Part shown: piece by piece, positions 48,901-58,801 of the stretch
Position numbering within the stretch: position 1 is the stretch's first letter
How the letters are laid out: each line of letters opens with the position of its first letter
Source of the DNA: Monocercomonoides exilis
Lineage: Eukaryota; Preaxostyla; Oxymonadida; Polymastigidae
DNA length: 64,000 nt
Reading direction: 5' to 3'
Assembly: GCA_001643675.2 (NCBI GenBank)
Contig: LSRY02000009.1
Span: 1,811,001 to 1,875,000 of the forward strand
Program-made: the position numbers and the translations under genes
The notes under the pieces: generated by a model
Database searches by the model: none
Seen by the model: the letters and a program-made list of their open reading frames with translations, nothing else
Told to the model about the DNA's origin: nothing

Positions 48901-49991
48901 AAGGAGGAGAAGGAAAACCGCTACCGTACAAGCTGATAGTGATTGAGAAGGAATTTGGAAACTTTAAGCAACTTGCGATTTACGGAAGAAATGACAATAC
49001 AAACAAAGGGAGACGAACTGACGAAGAGAAAAGCGAAAAGAACGAATATTTTTTGGAGATGAAAGGGAAAAAGACAAAACCAGAGCCAATTATCAAAATA
49101 AAAGAGGCAGAGAATGGTCTGTGCCTGTGGGATTCAGGGCTTGTGATGCTTCATGAGGCTCGGACAACAGTCTTTGAAGACTGCTCGTTTGTCAACATCA
49201 GCGAGGGAATCATCTTCACAGACGGAAGTTCCTTGAATCTGAGCAACTGCAGCTTTGCAGACAACCATCCAATCGATGCGGATTGGGAGAAATTCCCTTC
49301 ACTGCGGCACAACATTCGAGCTAAAGGAAAACAACCTTCTTCTGTCTGTGTTATATCTCTGGCACAGGGAAGCGACGGGACGGAAGGGAAGCCGTTTGGA
49401 ATGATTGCGGATGGGAATGCGAGCGGAGAAGCAGCGAAAAAAATGGACTCTCTCTTCTTTTCGCCTGTGCTGAAGAATGTGACGATAGTGAAAGATGCTG
49501 AATGCGCAAACAGGGGAAAAAGAGAAGCAAATGGAAAAGATAAAGAAAATGAGGAAGAAACAGTGACTGGGATTATTCATGGAAGCTATCTATTTCCTTG
49601 TGAATTGACATTTGAAGCTGCAAAGGAAAGAAAAGGAGAAGAGCTGAAATGGGTTGACTGCCCAGTGACAGACTTTGTGGGAGAGGCAGAAATGAAAGTG
49701 AAGATTCCCAAGGCTCTTCTGGATGGAGATGATCAAACTTCGGTTGTGTGCAGTTTGTCATATTCGAGCGGCATAACTGCAAATGAAAAGAAGCACACAA
49801 AAGACTGGTTTTTGGTGAAGCGGAAAGAGGACAATCCGAAGAAATTAACGACAACACAGCTGATTATAGTTATAGCTTCTTCTTGCGCATTTGCAGTTGT
49901 TGTGGCTGTGATTTTTGTGGTTGTCGTGTGTGTTGTGAAAAGAAGGAAGCGAAGAGACTACAAAGAAATTAAAGAAGGGAGCAAATTTTGA
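45922..49991 (+). CDS. Large beta-helix type I membrane protein (one frameshift)
   Basis: About 1,355 residues. The start ATG at 45922 opens a signal peptide (MFVIIALFASSFSSS). The frame changes near 46318-46329 at an A6 run, where one extra base would join ITKK to ILKLEHLTFNLI; the main frame then runs to TGA at 49989. The ectodomain is full of beta-helix strands with turn motifs such as NATKGGGMMIG, ATEGGGGLYA, AKSGGGVYL and ESKGGAIFVRV. A CG-x(4,5)-PC motif followed by a helix recurs three times, near residues 50 (CGVEAEPCKSVAKGIE), 490 (CGKEGNKPCKTMKKAIE) and 850 (CGRKTEPCDRIS), dividing it into modules. Near the C-terminus one membrane span (LIIVIASSCAFAVVVAVIFV) is followed by KRRKRR and a short tail. 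Probably cell-surface, perhaps adhesive; function inferred. No kinase tail, unlike the relative at 174-4130. Confidence 0.85.
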
Positions 49992-50825
49992 GAAAGATAA
50001 AAAGGATGCTAAAATAAATTTTTTTTGTTCTGATTACCCAATGAGTGAGAATATTTCTGAAAATATTTATTTTATTTTATTTCTTCATTTTCATTTTTAT
50101 TATTCATTTATTGCTTTGATTTCTATGCAGTTATGTATTTTAGAGTATTTGAACATTCAATTATCTGTAAATTGAATTCCCTCCAATTGAAAAGATGACA
50201 AATTCAATAATTATAAATTTATGAGATTATTTGGTTTGAATTTACTGTAATGTACAGTTCATTTCAAAGATATTTAGAGAACTTCAAAAATAAAAGAGAT
50301 ACAATTACTATTTTCTTGTTCATGGCTAAAAACTTGTTGAATTCAAAGTGCCACATTATGAATTCAATATATATATTTTTAAAATAAATTCCAGGAATTT
50401 ATTTGATAAATTTGTGCACGCTTTTTAATAATTTTATAAGAGTTCGATGATATCTGAAAAAGAAAAACGAAACGAAAGAATACCAAAACAAGTTCTTTGA
50501 TTTGTAACATTTTCACTTTTTCAAGATGAATCGTTTTCACATTTCTTCTCCACTTCTTGAAAACACTTGGTGCTGAAGAAAACTGACTGGCTTCCTTTTC
50601 TGCAAAGTCTATTTCAGATTTTTAGATGAACACAAAATAGTCTCTCTTTTGAATATCATTAAAGTAAAAAGAATTCTCCTGTGCACAATTTTCTTCATCT
50701 ATTTTGTGAGATAATAAAAATTTGATTAATTGAGAGATCATAAAAATAAATTGTTAAAAAATGACAAGGAAAAAGATGATGAGAATATGGGAAAGTTTCA
50801 ATTTTACTTTTTCTTGAACTTCAAG
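49992..50825. other. AT-rich intergenic, no gene seen
   Basis: 3' flanks of two convergent genes; nothing else supported. Confidence 0.5.
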
Positions 50826-50832
50826 CAACAGT

Positions 50833-53165
50833 TTAAAAATGTGCAAAATGGGAAAAAAGACCAATTAACTTTTTCAAATCATTTTTCAATTCAATTGGTC
50901 TTTCAAAAAAGCTGTTGGTAATATCTTCGAACACCATTTCCTCAAATACTTCCCTTAGGGTCAACTTTTTAATGGGACTTTTTTCTTTATTGGCACTTTT
51001 TTTGTTTTTGCATGCCAATCATTCAAAAAAGTTAGATGGACCTCAACACTCGGATGAGTGTGTTTATAAAACAAATACATTAAATTACCAGTTTGTTTTT
51101 TAAATTTTGTTTATTTTTCGTAGAAATACAGCAATTTTTTATTTATTTTGATGTGACTTTTTTCAGCCTAGGAAACATTTCACAAAATTTTGAAATCCAT
51201 TTTTAAAAACTACTAGCATTATCCTTTTTATATTCAAAATCTTCTGTTTAACAACTTGTTTTTTCATGATTTTTTCACATTTCAGTTTTTTATCAACATG
51301 CAAACATAAATTTGAAAATTTCTTTGTTATTAATATGAAGTGCTAAAAATAAAAATATGATATGAAAAATTCACACTTTTATAAAGAAGTGTGAAAAATG
51401 TTGAATATTGAAATTTTCTATTTGCATCAAACATGTGAATGGTCACAACATTAAATGATCTTAAATCAAACTAATTTTATTTTGATGAGTTTGATGCAAA
51501 TAGAAAATTTTAATATTCAACATTTTTCACACTTCTTTATAAAAGTGTGAATTTTTCATATCATATTTTTATTTTTAGCACTTCATATTAATAACAAAGA
51601 AATTTTCAAATTTATGTTTGCATGTTGATAAAAAACTGAAATGTGAAAAAATCATGAAAAAACAAGTTGTTAAACAGAAGATTTTGAATATAAAAAGGAT
51701 AATGCTAGTAGTTTTTAAAAATGGATTTCAAAATTTTGTGAAATGTTTCCTAGGCTGAAAAAAGTCACATCAAAATAAATAAAAAATTGCTGTATTTCTA
51801 CGAAAAATAAACAAAATTTAAAAAACAAACTGGTAATTTAATGTATTTGTTTTATAAACACACTCATCCGAGTGTTGAGGTCCATCTAACTTTTTTGAAT
51901 GATTGGCATGCAAAAACAAAAAAAGTGCCAATAAAGAAAAAAGTCCCATTAAAAAGTTGACCCTATCCTTCTTCTTGCCACTTTTTCCGTTTTTTCATCA
52001 TCTTCAACTTCATCTTTTTCTTCCATCACCCCATTCAATTTTTTCAAAAGAATTTTTAAAAATTCCAAACACTTTTTTATTGTTGAATCGTGCAAAGTTG
52101 ATTCGAAGAAAACAAACAAAAACATATTAACAGCTCCATTGCTCAATAAACTGTGAAGAGTTATATTTTTGTATTTCGCAATACTCACAATGGAAGACAA
52201 GCAACGGGATGCAATGTCTTCATGGTTGCATTTTGTTTCGTTATGTAACCAGGCAATCAATTCAATAAGTCTACAATTATCACACATTTGGAGTAATTGT
52301 TGAAAATCAAAAATCATGAATAAATGCAACCACTTCATCACAACCCGAGAATTTCTAACTTCATTTAACTTGAATTCATTTCTTCTCCACTCCACACTTT
52401 CTATCAATTCTTTCAATTCTCCAACAACTTCTCTTGAAAAATTTAGTTCACTCATTATTGAACTTTTCAATCCACAGTCATGAAAAACTCGGATTGTCAA
52501 AAACTGCCAAGCACATTGATATGCAAGTTTCGTCATATAACGATGTTCTTGATGATATTTGATTATTCTTGTTATCTCACTCATATATTGTTCTTTCTTT
52601 AAGTTCTTTTTCAAACAAGTTAAAGAATAATTTTATCAAAAATAAAATAATTTGCAACATACCCTCGCAAGACTAACTTTTACGAGAACCACAAAAGCAA
52701 GTTCAATATCTTTTTGAGTTTTTCCACTTTCTTCATTTTCAAATGCATCATTAAGAATACAAGGAAGGCAAATGTTAGATATTTCTTTTATACCGCGGCT
52801 ATTCGTAAATGACAAAGATAGATAATTCTCGCAAAGTTCATTCAGAAGCTTTGTATTCATTTCTTCTTTCTTCTTTTTTTCATCAGCGATCATTTTTTCA
52901 AATCTTTTACGTAAAAGCGACTCTTCAAATATCATATTCTTTGAATAATTTAATACTTCCCACAACTTAATTCGTTTCAATAATGAAAACACTTTTTCAA
53001 GAGTTATATTCTTTTGTTCAATCATTTTATCAATTTGGTCTAACAGTTCTGCAGTTGCAACATTGAAAATCTCATTTTCGCTCATTTCTTCCATAACTTT
53101 ACATGTTTCGTCCATTTTCTGTTTCAGTGTTTCATCTGTACAGAGCTCAAGTTCAGAAACCAATT
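50833..53165 (-). pseudogene. Helical (ARM-like) family protein, copy D, split by insertion
   Basis: Exon 53165-52663 begins after AG with LVSELELCTDETLKQKMDE and carries MIEQKNITLEKVFSLLKRI, FEKMIADEKKKKEE, NICLPCILNDAF. A 57-nt GT-AG intron (52662-52606) follows. The second exon starts at 52605 (NLKKEQYMSEITRIIKYHQE) and carries LAYQCAWQFL, LNFSREVVGELKEL and an acidic linker up to VARRR at 51966. There a 1,006-bp palindrome (50958-51963) intervenes. The frame resumes at 50955 as REVFEEMVFEDITNSFFERP and ends FSHFAHF plus TAA at 50833. Removing the palindrome plus one TA restores the frame exactly: RRRI then REVFEEM, matching ATKRKIFEKM in copy C. Otherwise the gene is undamaged, so the insertion looks recent. 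Confidence 0.85.
50958..51963. mobile_element. 1,006-bp near-perfect palindromic element, TA duplication
   Basis: Two 475-bp arms (50958-51432 and 51489-51963) are inverse complements, with virtually no mismatch in the parts I compared, around a 56-bp loop. Ends read GGGTCAACTTTTTAATGGGA. TA lies at 50956-50957 and 51964-51965. No coding content beyond the ends of the interrupted gene. The TA duplication suits mobilisation by a Tc1/mariner-like transposase, none of which is seen in this window. Arm identity implies a young insertion or gene conversion between arms. Confidence 0.9.
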
Positions 53166-53329
53166 CTGCAAAAGTTGATGAAAAATCACTATTTCATGAA
53201 AAAAAAAGAATATTTTCAGACCAGAAAAATTCTTTGTTAACAGAGACTTATGTAACGAAAAAAAAAAATATTCAACAAAAATATAAGTTAGTTTTTCCAC
53301 GCAATCAGATTGTTTAATTATCAATAAGC

Positions 53330-54090
53330 AAATAAAAAAAAAGAGATAGTGAAAAAATTAAAAACTACTCGACCTTCGTATGAAAAATTTGCATCTTTAT
53401 CTCAATTGTTAAACAATTCAAATATGGGATATTCTTTCTTGAATGTTTTAAACTTTTCAATCTTTGAATCTTATCATGAATAATAGAATGGATTGTCGTT
53501 GAGGAAGAGAAAATATCTTCGAAATAAAATATTATGGCTTTATTGAGAGTTGTTATGATTTTCAAATGAATCGAAAAAGAAAGATAATGAAAGAGAGAAA
53601 GAAGGGAAAATTGTTAGTTCAAGAAAAAAGCATGAAGAGTGCGAATAAGATGGACATATTTTTAGGAAGAGATGAGAAAATAGTTCTGAAATTGAGTGAA
53701 TGAGGACAGTTTCAGAGAAGATGAACAGAAAACCATAGTGCACAGGCGAAGAAGTTACTGAAAAGAAGATAATGCCGTGACAAAATAATTATTTGGAAAA
53801 TCACAAAGGGAACAAAAATGCATAAAGACAAAAGAGCCCAGAGAGCGTTATATAGACACAGCTGGGACGAATATTTTTCAAAGGCGAGCGTCAATTCAAG
53901 AATCATCTTTTTCAATGAAAATTAAACACGAATTATTTATCTGCCAATTCGTTGAAATCTATCTTGCTTCTGCAGCTTCAATGCCACACGATTTCTTTTT
54001 TTTCACTTAAACATAAATGTCATCACTTTGATTACAGGTATTTTCAATCACATCTTCTGTAATTTTATTTCAGTAACAATTCGAATTTAT
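53330..54090. other. Intergenic, no gene seen
   Basis: Flank between copy D and the DIRS element; only short frames. Confidence 0.5.
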
Positions 54091-54128
54091 CTTTTTGATA
54101 GAACGCAGTGAGTCAGGATTTGCTCCGA

Positions 54129-54163
54129 AATAATGAGTTTTGATCTTAAACGATGGGTGGTTT
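54129..54163. repeat. DIRS left inverted terminal repeat
   Basis: AATAATGAGTTTTGATCTTA then AACGATGGGTGGTTT, the inverse complement of 60313-60347 with two mismatches. The element extends about 32 bp further left (from 54097), a stretch that is complemented in the internal region. Confidence 0.85.
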
Positions 54164-54759
54164 GAGTGAAAACTACACACTCCCAAAATGAAGTAGAAAA
54201 AATGGCGAGATAACAATATTGACAAAATACATTTCAAAAATTATAAGAAGTGAACAACGCATTGTCCGCTTTGCTTCACCACCGACATAACCTTTTGTCA
54301 TGGTCGTGAAAACCAGAGGGCAGGTGGCATTGTCCCTTGGAGCTGTCTCCTGCAGGCTGTGCAGGGATCCTGTGAGGCGAAATGTCAAAATGGAGCAGAA
54401 GGAAAAACCACTCTCGCTTCTGCGATGCGTGGAAAAGAAAACTGCGTGTACTATGCTCTGCCTCCCGCTCTTCTACTGATCCAGCAGAGCTTATCCGCTC
54501 GCCACACGCTGTATGGACCAGTCTGACTCTTCTCTTTGCACTTTCTTGCTATGAGTTAAAGGAGTAATGTTCTTCTTAACGGTTTCACTAACTTTCCTGT
54601 TTGTCAATCCAGTATATGTGTGCACTTGATATCTCTGGACGAATTCTCTCTTTCTATCTCCTCTGCTATCTCGCCACTTTTTTCTCGTCCTATTCTTCAC
54701 CCTGTGTTTCTCTCTCATTCTCGCACCCAGCCGCTCTGAGTCTCTCCATCCGCATTAAT

Positions 54760-54855
54760 ATTATTTCGGAGCAAATCCTGACTCACTGCGTTCTATCAAT
54801 TCGCAATAGAGCGAATATACGAACGAAAGGAGCAGGTTTGCTCCTCATTAATGAG
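54760..54855. repeat. DIRS internal complementary region
   Basis: 54760-54797 is the exact inverse complement of the left extremity (54097-54134). 54798-54855 is a near inverse complement of the right extremity (about 60341-60396). Both extremities are therefore represented side by side, as in DIRS1, where this region is thought to template circle formation during replication. Confidence 0.88.
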
Positions 54856-55173
54856 TTTCGAAATCCCTCGTTCTCTTCTCTCCTCTGATCTTAAACCCTC
54901 CTGCCTAGCGCATTGTCGTGCGGCGGATGAACAGAGGGACTGCGGATGAAGGTGCGGCCTCTAACCCAACTCCCTCCACCTCTTGCGCTGTTTTAGGGGG
55001 GTTCTCGATCTGGTCTTCTGTACCTGAGCGGGCATGACAATTTGTCCTATGCTTCTCTCTCCGCGTTTCCTCCGATCGGTCTCGAGCTTCTTCTGCAAGG
55101 CAGTCTGTCTACCCTCCGTCAGCTCCATAATGCTGTCGGGAATTATGGGGGATATCTCATCACCTTTTGGAGG

Positions 55174-56690
55174 TTAAGCTGTATCGTTCTCATGATGCGA
55201 ACTCTTCTCTCGAGTCGACCCTCGTCTCTTCGAATTCTTTCTCTTGCTCGTCTCCGCTTCTCCCCCAGATTGTGATGTTTCTTCAGGATACTCCTTTGTT
55301 TCAGATTCTGTATTCTCATTTGAAATTTCTTTTCCTTTGCTGTCCTTCTCCGACTTTTCTCCCTTCTCTGCCAGGGGTACTGGGCCGCCGATTGTCTCCA
55401 GGATCCTTCTCGTGTCCTGAACTGGTAGCACGGTGTAATACTCCTTGGCTACTCTAGAGCCTGGCGCCCATCTCGCGTACGCATTGATTGCTTTCCAATC
55501 TGCAGCTTGTTGTCTTGCTAAGTGCTTTATCACAGCATGTCTTATCGAGTACGCGGTAAATGTGTCGGGTATTCCGTTCTCTCTCAGGACAGCCACTAAT
55601 TATTCTTTAATCCTCTGCAAGTTTGCAGGTTGCCTCTCTCTGAAATCGAACCACACATGTTCGTCTCTAAAGGTTGTCTTTGTATAATCCATCCAGCGTT
55701 GGAGCGCTACCACCGCATCGATACGTGGGTTTGGATGTTTATTTATAATAACCTTAACAATCTCTCCCCCTGATGTCTTTGTTTGTACTTGTGTCTGGAC
55801 AAAATCCTCTTTAAGAATCGTAGTCTCTCTTCTCATTCTATCCAGCTCTGCTGGTCTTAAAGCACCGAATATCATGGTCAGGATGAGAGCCCTCCTTTGT
55901 AGGGTCTGTGGGTCTTTCATATCGTGAGTGGCTTCAGCCCATTTCGTGATGATTGTCAAGTCCCACATCGATTTGTGTCGTTTGCCTCTTTTTGGCTTCT
56001 CCCCCACATAGGTTTTTAGAAATATCTTTATGTCTTTCACGTCAATCTTAGTCTCCCTGAAGAGATTAATAGAATCCAGCACCTTCCGTACTGTCTGATT
56101 TATCACTCCGCTTGAGAGGTTTGTATTCGAGAGTGTTTCGATGAACTCTGCCATAATCCATTTTGCATCTTTCGTTGTGAGGGGGTCAGTGTCATCCATG
56201 CTCTCTCTATCTAGAAATTGCTTGAATCTTCGCAACGCTCTCCACGTATCTTTTTCGCACTTCTGATTTTTTTGTGTTGCTGCCGCTATGTCCTTAGCTC
56301 CTTCATATTCTCCCCATGTTAAGAAGAGGTCTCTTCCTTGGTTATTCTCTTCTCCAGTGTGACGGATATCACCTCTCCTGGGGGTAGTTTCCAGCCTTCC
56401 CTTCTCATCTTCGCTCCCGGTATCATGCACTCCTGAAAGGTCCCCAGGGTCTTTATCGAATGCCCAGGCTGCAGTAGCGGGGTCCAGGTCTGCCCCCGCC
56501 AGGCTGGTAGAATCAGAATCGTTTGTTCCCTCTGAGCTTCGTTCATCTTCTCTTTCATCACTCGTCCAATGTTTCTCAGGAACGGGTGGACTAGCACTAT
56601 ATCGTTTTCTGGTGTTTCTCTCTCTCTCTTCCCTCTCAGAGAGGATAGTCTTCAAGTACTTCCGCAGGGCACCGGCGCAATCTGTTCTAA
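55174..56690 (-). CDS. DIRS tyrosine recombinase
   Basis: Integrase of the element, overlapping the end of RT/RNase H in another frame. An N-terminal helical SAM-like part (DTWRALRRFKQFLDRESMDD) precedes the catalytic domain. Landmarks are the first catalytic Arg in FGALRPAELDRMRR, box II with TAYSIRHAVIKHL (Tyr where His is usual in H-x-x-R), and the nucleophile Tyr in AKEYYTV. A TAA at 55600-55602 interrupts between LQRIKE and LVAVLRENG; the same frame continues through the catalytic Tyr to 55174 with a charged tail. The true start is uncertain; the frame is open far upstream only because it shadows RT. Confidence 0.8.
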
Positions 56691-58800
56691 AGTTGTATCT
56701 AGTATTCTCGGTGCGATTGTTTGTAATATCTCTGCGACTTTCTCCCCTCTCAGTGCATAGTCCGGCTTTCTCGCCATCCGGCTGAGTGCATCTGCTTCCG
56801 TGTTCTGCTCTCCCGGGAGGTGCTCCGTCTGTATTGTTATGTCCAGGCTCTTCAATTTCTTCTCTAATTCTCTCAGTGTTGTAATGAGCGATGGCACTCC
56901 TCTCTTCTTCTGGATTGTCCATCTCGTGGACATGTTGTCTGTCATCAGACAGATATGGTCTATCTTCTGTTCTTTCAGCCATGCTCCTTTCCTTTCTAAG
57001 GTCCTCAACACTGCTCTGGACTCCTTCTCGTTTATCGCTAACGCTCTCTCCTGGAGGGTCCAACTCCCGTGGACATATATCTTCTCCTCTTTGTTCACTG
57101 ATGGTATTGTTAGTACTGCACCCCATCCCAGCTCTGAAGCGTCTGTTATTAACTCTGCTGGTCTGTTCCTTCTCCTCAGACTCCTTGGTCTGTTCTCTCG
57201 CAGGGTTTTCCTCCAATGTGTTAATTCTCCTAACATCATTGGGTTGGGTATCACCGTCCCGTTCCAGCCTCCGCGGGCTATTGCATGCCTCAGTACGTAT
57301 TGCATGCGTTTCATCTACAAACTCGCTGGTGGGTGTTGTAGTCTCACAAAATTCAACCTCCCGAGGAGTGCTGTTAAACCCCTCGTCTTTTGCTTCCTCC
57401 TTTTCTTTGCATGTGCTATCCATTTTCACACATCCTCCAGGAGCAGCACTCTCTTCCTCTCTTGGAGCGTCACTTCCATCTTCTCTGAATTCCAACTCCA
57501 TCCCAAAAACTCCACGCTCCTTGCGGGTTCCAGTTTCAGCTTCTCCGGCAGTATCCAACTTAAATTTCTCTTCAACTGAGCAATCACATATGAGATCGAT
57601 CTCAATGCATCCCTGTCTGGGTGCATGAGGAGGATGTCGTCCAGATATATCACCAGCTTTACCATCCAATGTTCTCTGATATATGACGCTGCCCGTCTCA
57701 TTATCTTTGTGAATACTCTGGGCACGTCCTTTGCTCCAAATGGCATCCCCACGTAAGTGTAACATTGATTTTGAAAGCTGAAGCACAGATAGGGACTGAA
57801 CTGCTCGTCCACTTTGACATGTTGATAAGCACTCGATATGTCGAGCGTAGTCATCCAATCGTTCTCCTGCAGGAGTTCCACCACTGTCTCCTGGTAATCC
57901 ATCTTTCAGTGTTTTCCAAGCACTTCCTCGTTTGGAGCTCTGCAGTCCAAGATCTTTCTCCACTTCCCGTTCTTCTTTATCACAATGAATGTCGGGTTGA
58001 ACCACTTCACCTCCGACTCCTGTATGGGCTTCACCACTCCTTCCTTCAATTCCTCCTCCAAGAGGGATAAATAATTGTTCGTCATCTCTGTTGTTCCCCG
58101 AAACTCTTGTCTGTGTTTTCTCTCCTCGAGTGAGATTGGGGATTGGGGATTTTTCCATCGGGCTTTTAAACCACGTCTCACTAGTTTGTCTCCCCCAATC
58201 TTCTTCCACTCGCTCAGTCTGTTCACCAGTCTCCCAGGAAGTGGTTCCTTCGGTGGTCCAAGTGCTGCGCAACTCCCCACTTCAGGCTTCTTTTGACCAT
58301 TCTGAATCTGTGCGGTCTCTTTCCCTTCGAGAGTATCTGCAGTAGCTATCTTCCAGCTCCCCTCCAGGGCGCTCCCAATTGGGGACTCGATTACAGTCCC
58401 AGAAGCTCTCAAGACTCTCTTCACTACCTCCCTCTCGGGTTCCTGATCGTTCATCTGTTCTGTACCGTGGGGATATACGGAGTCTTCCTCTGTGTTCTCT
58501 CTCCCTGTTCCCATCTCGTGATCTCTCGAGCTTTCTATCTCTATCCTCTTCTTTTGGTCGGAAGGGCTCAGTGCCTCTTCGTTGCTCTCGCAGACTTCCA
58601 CGGGTTCCTCCCCTGTGATTGTCTGTCGATTGACTGGGACCTCCCGTAGTACTGTCATTCCCTTGAGCTCTGACAGCATCATGTCCGTCCCTGTCTCGCG
58701 GCAAAGCGCGGCTCTCTCTTCTCTCTCTGTCTCGCAGCATAGCGCAGTTATCTCTACGCCCACTGGCTCGTTCCAGTAGCTGTTCCTGCTGCTGATTCTC
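56652..58800 (-). CDS. DIRS reverse transcriptase and RNase H
   Basis: The N-terminal part has GDKLVRRGLKARW and VVKPIQESEVKWFNPTFIVI then KKNGKWRKILDCRAPN. RT motif A is TTLDISSAYQHVKV, motif B GMPFGAKDVPRVFTK and motif C VIYLDDILLMH. RNase H shows the four acidic positions of the DIRS type: ELITDASELGWG, NEKESRAVL, CLMTDNMSTRW and EQNTEADALSRM. Three in-frame stops lie in otherwise continuous sequence: TGA at 57906-57908 (before KMDYQET), TGA at 57426-57428 (before KWIAHAKKRR) and TAG at 57315-57317 (after PPASL). The copy would need readthrough or is dead. It ends with TGA at 56652, inside the recombinase frame. Confidence 0.85.
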
Positions 58801-58801
58801 C

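Noticed and set aside
14339-55602. Alternative genetic code with TAA and TAG as glutamine (known in the oxymonad Streblomastix)
   Set aside because: In-frame TAG/TAA in copy B, the DIRS recombinase and Merlin suggested it. But the 1,219-codon beta-helix frame and the hAT gene contain no TAA or TAG and spell Gln with CAA/CAG. Copy A also ends in TAA where copies B and C end within one codon of the same place, and reading on gives nonsense.
56691-58272. Long minus-strand frame continuing upstream of the recombinase
   Set aside because: It overlaps RT and RNase H in another frame and is Glu/Arg/Thr-rich; it is a shadow of the RT frame in less AT-rich DNA.
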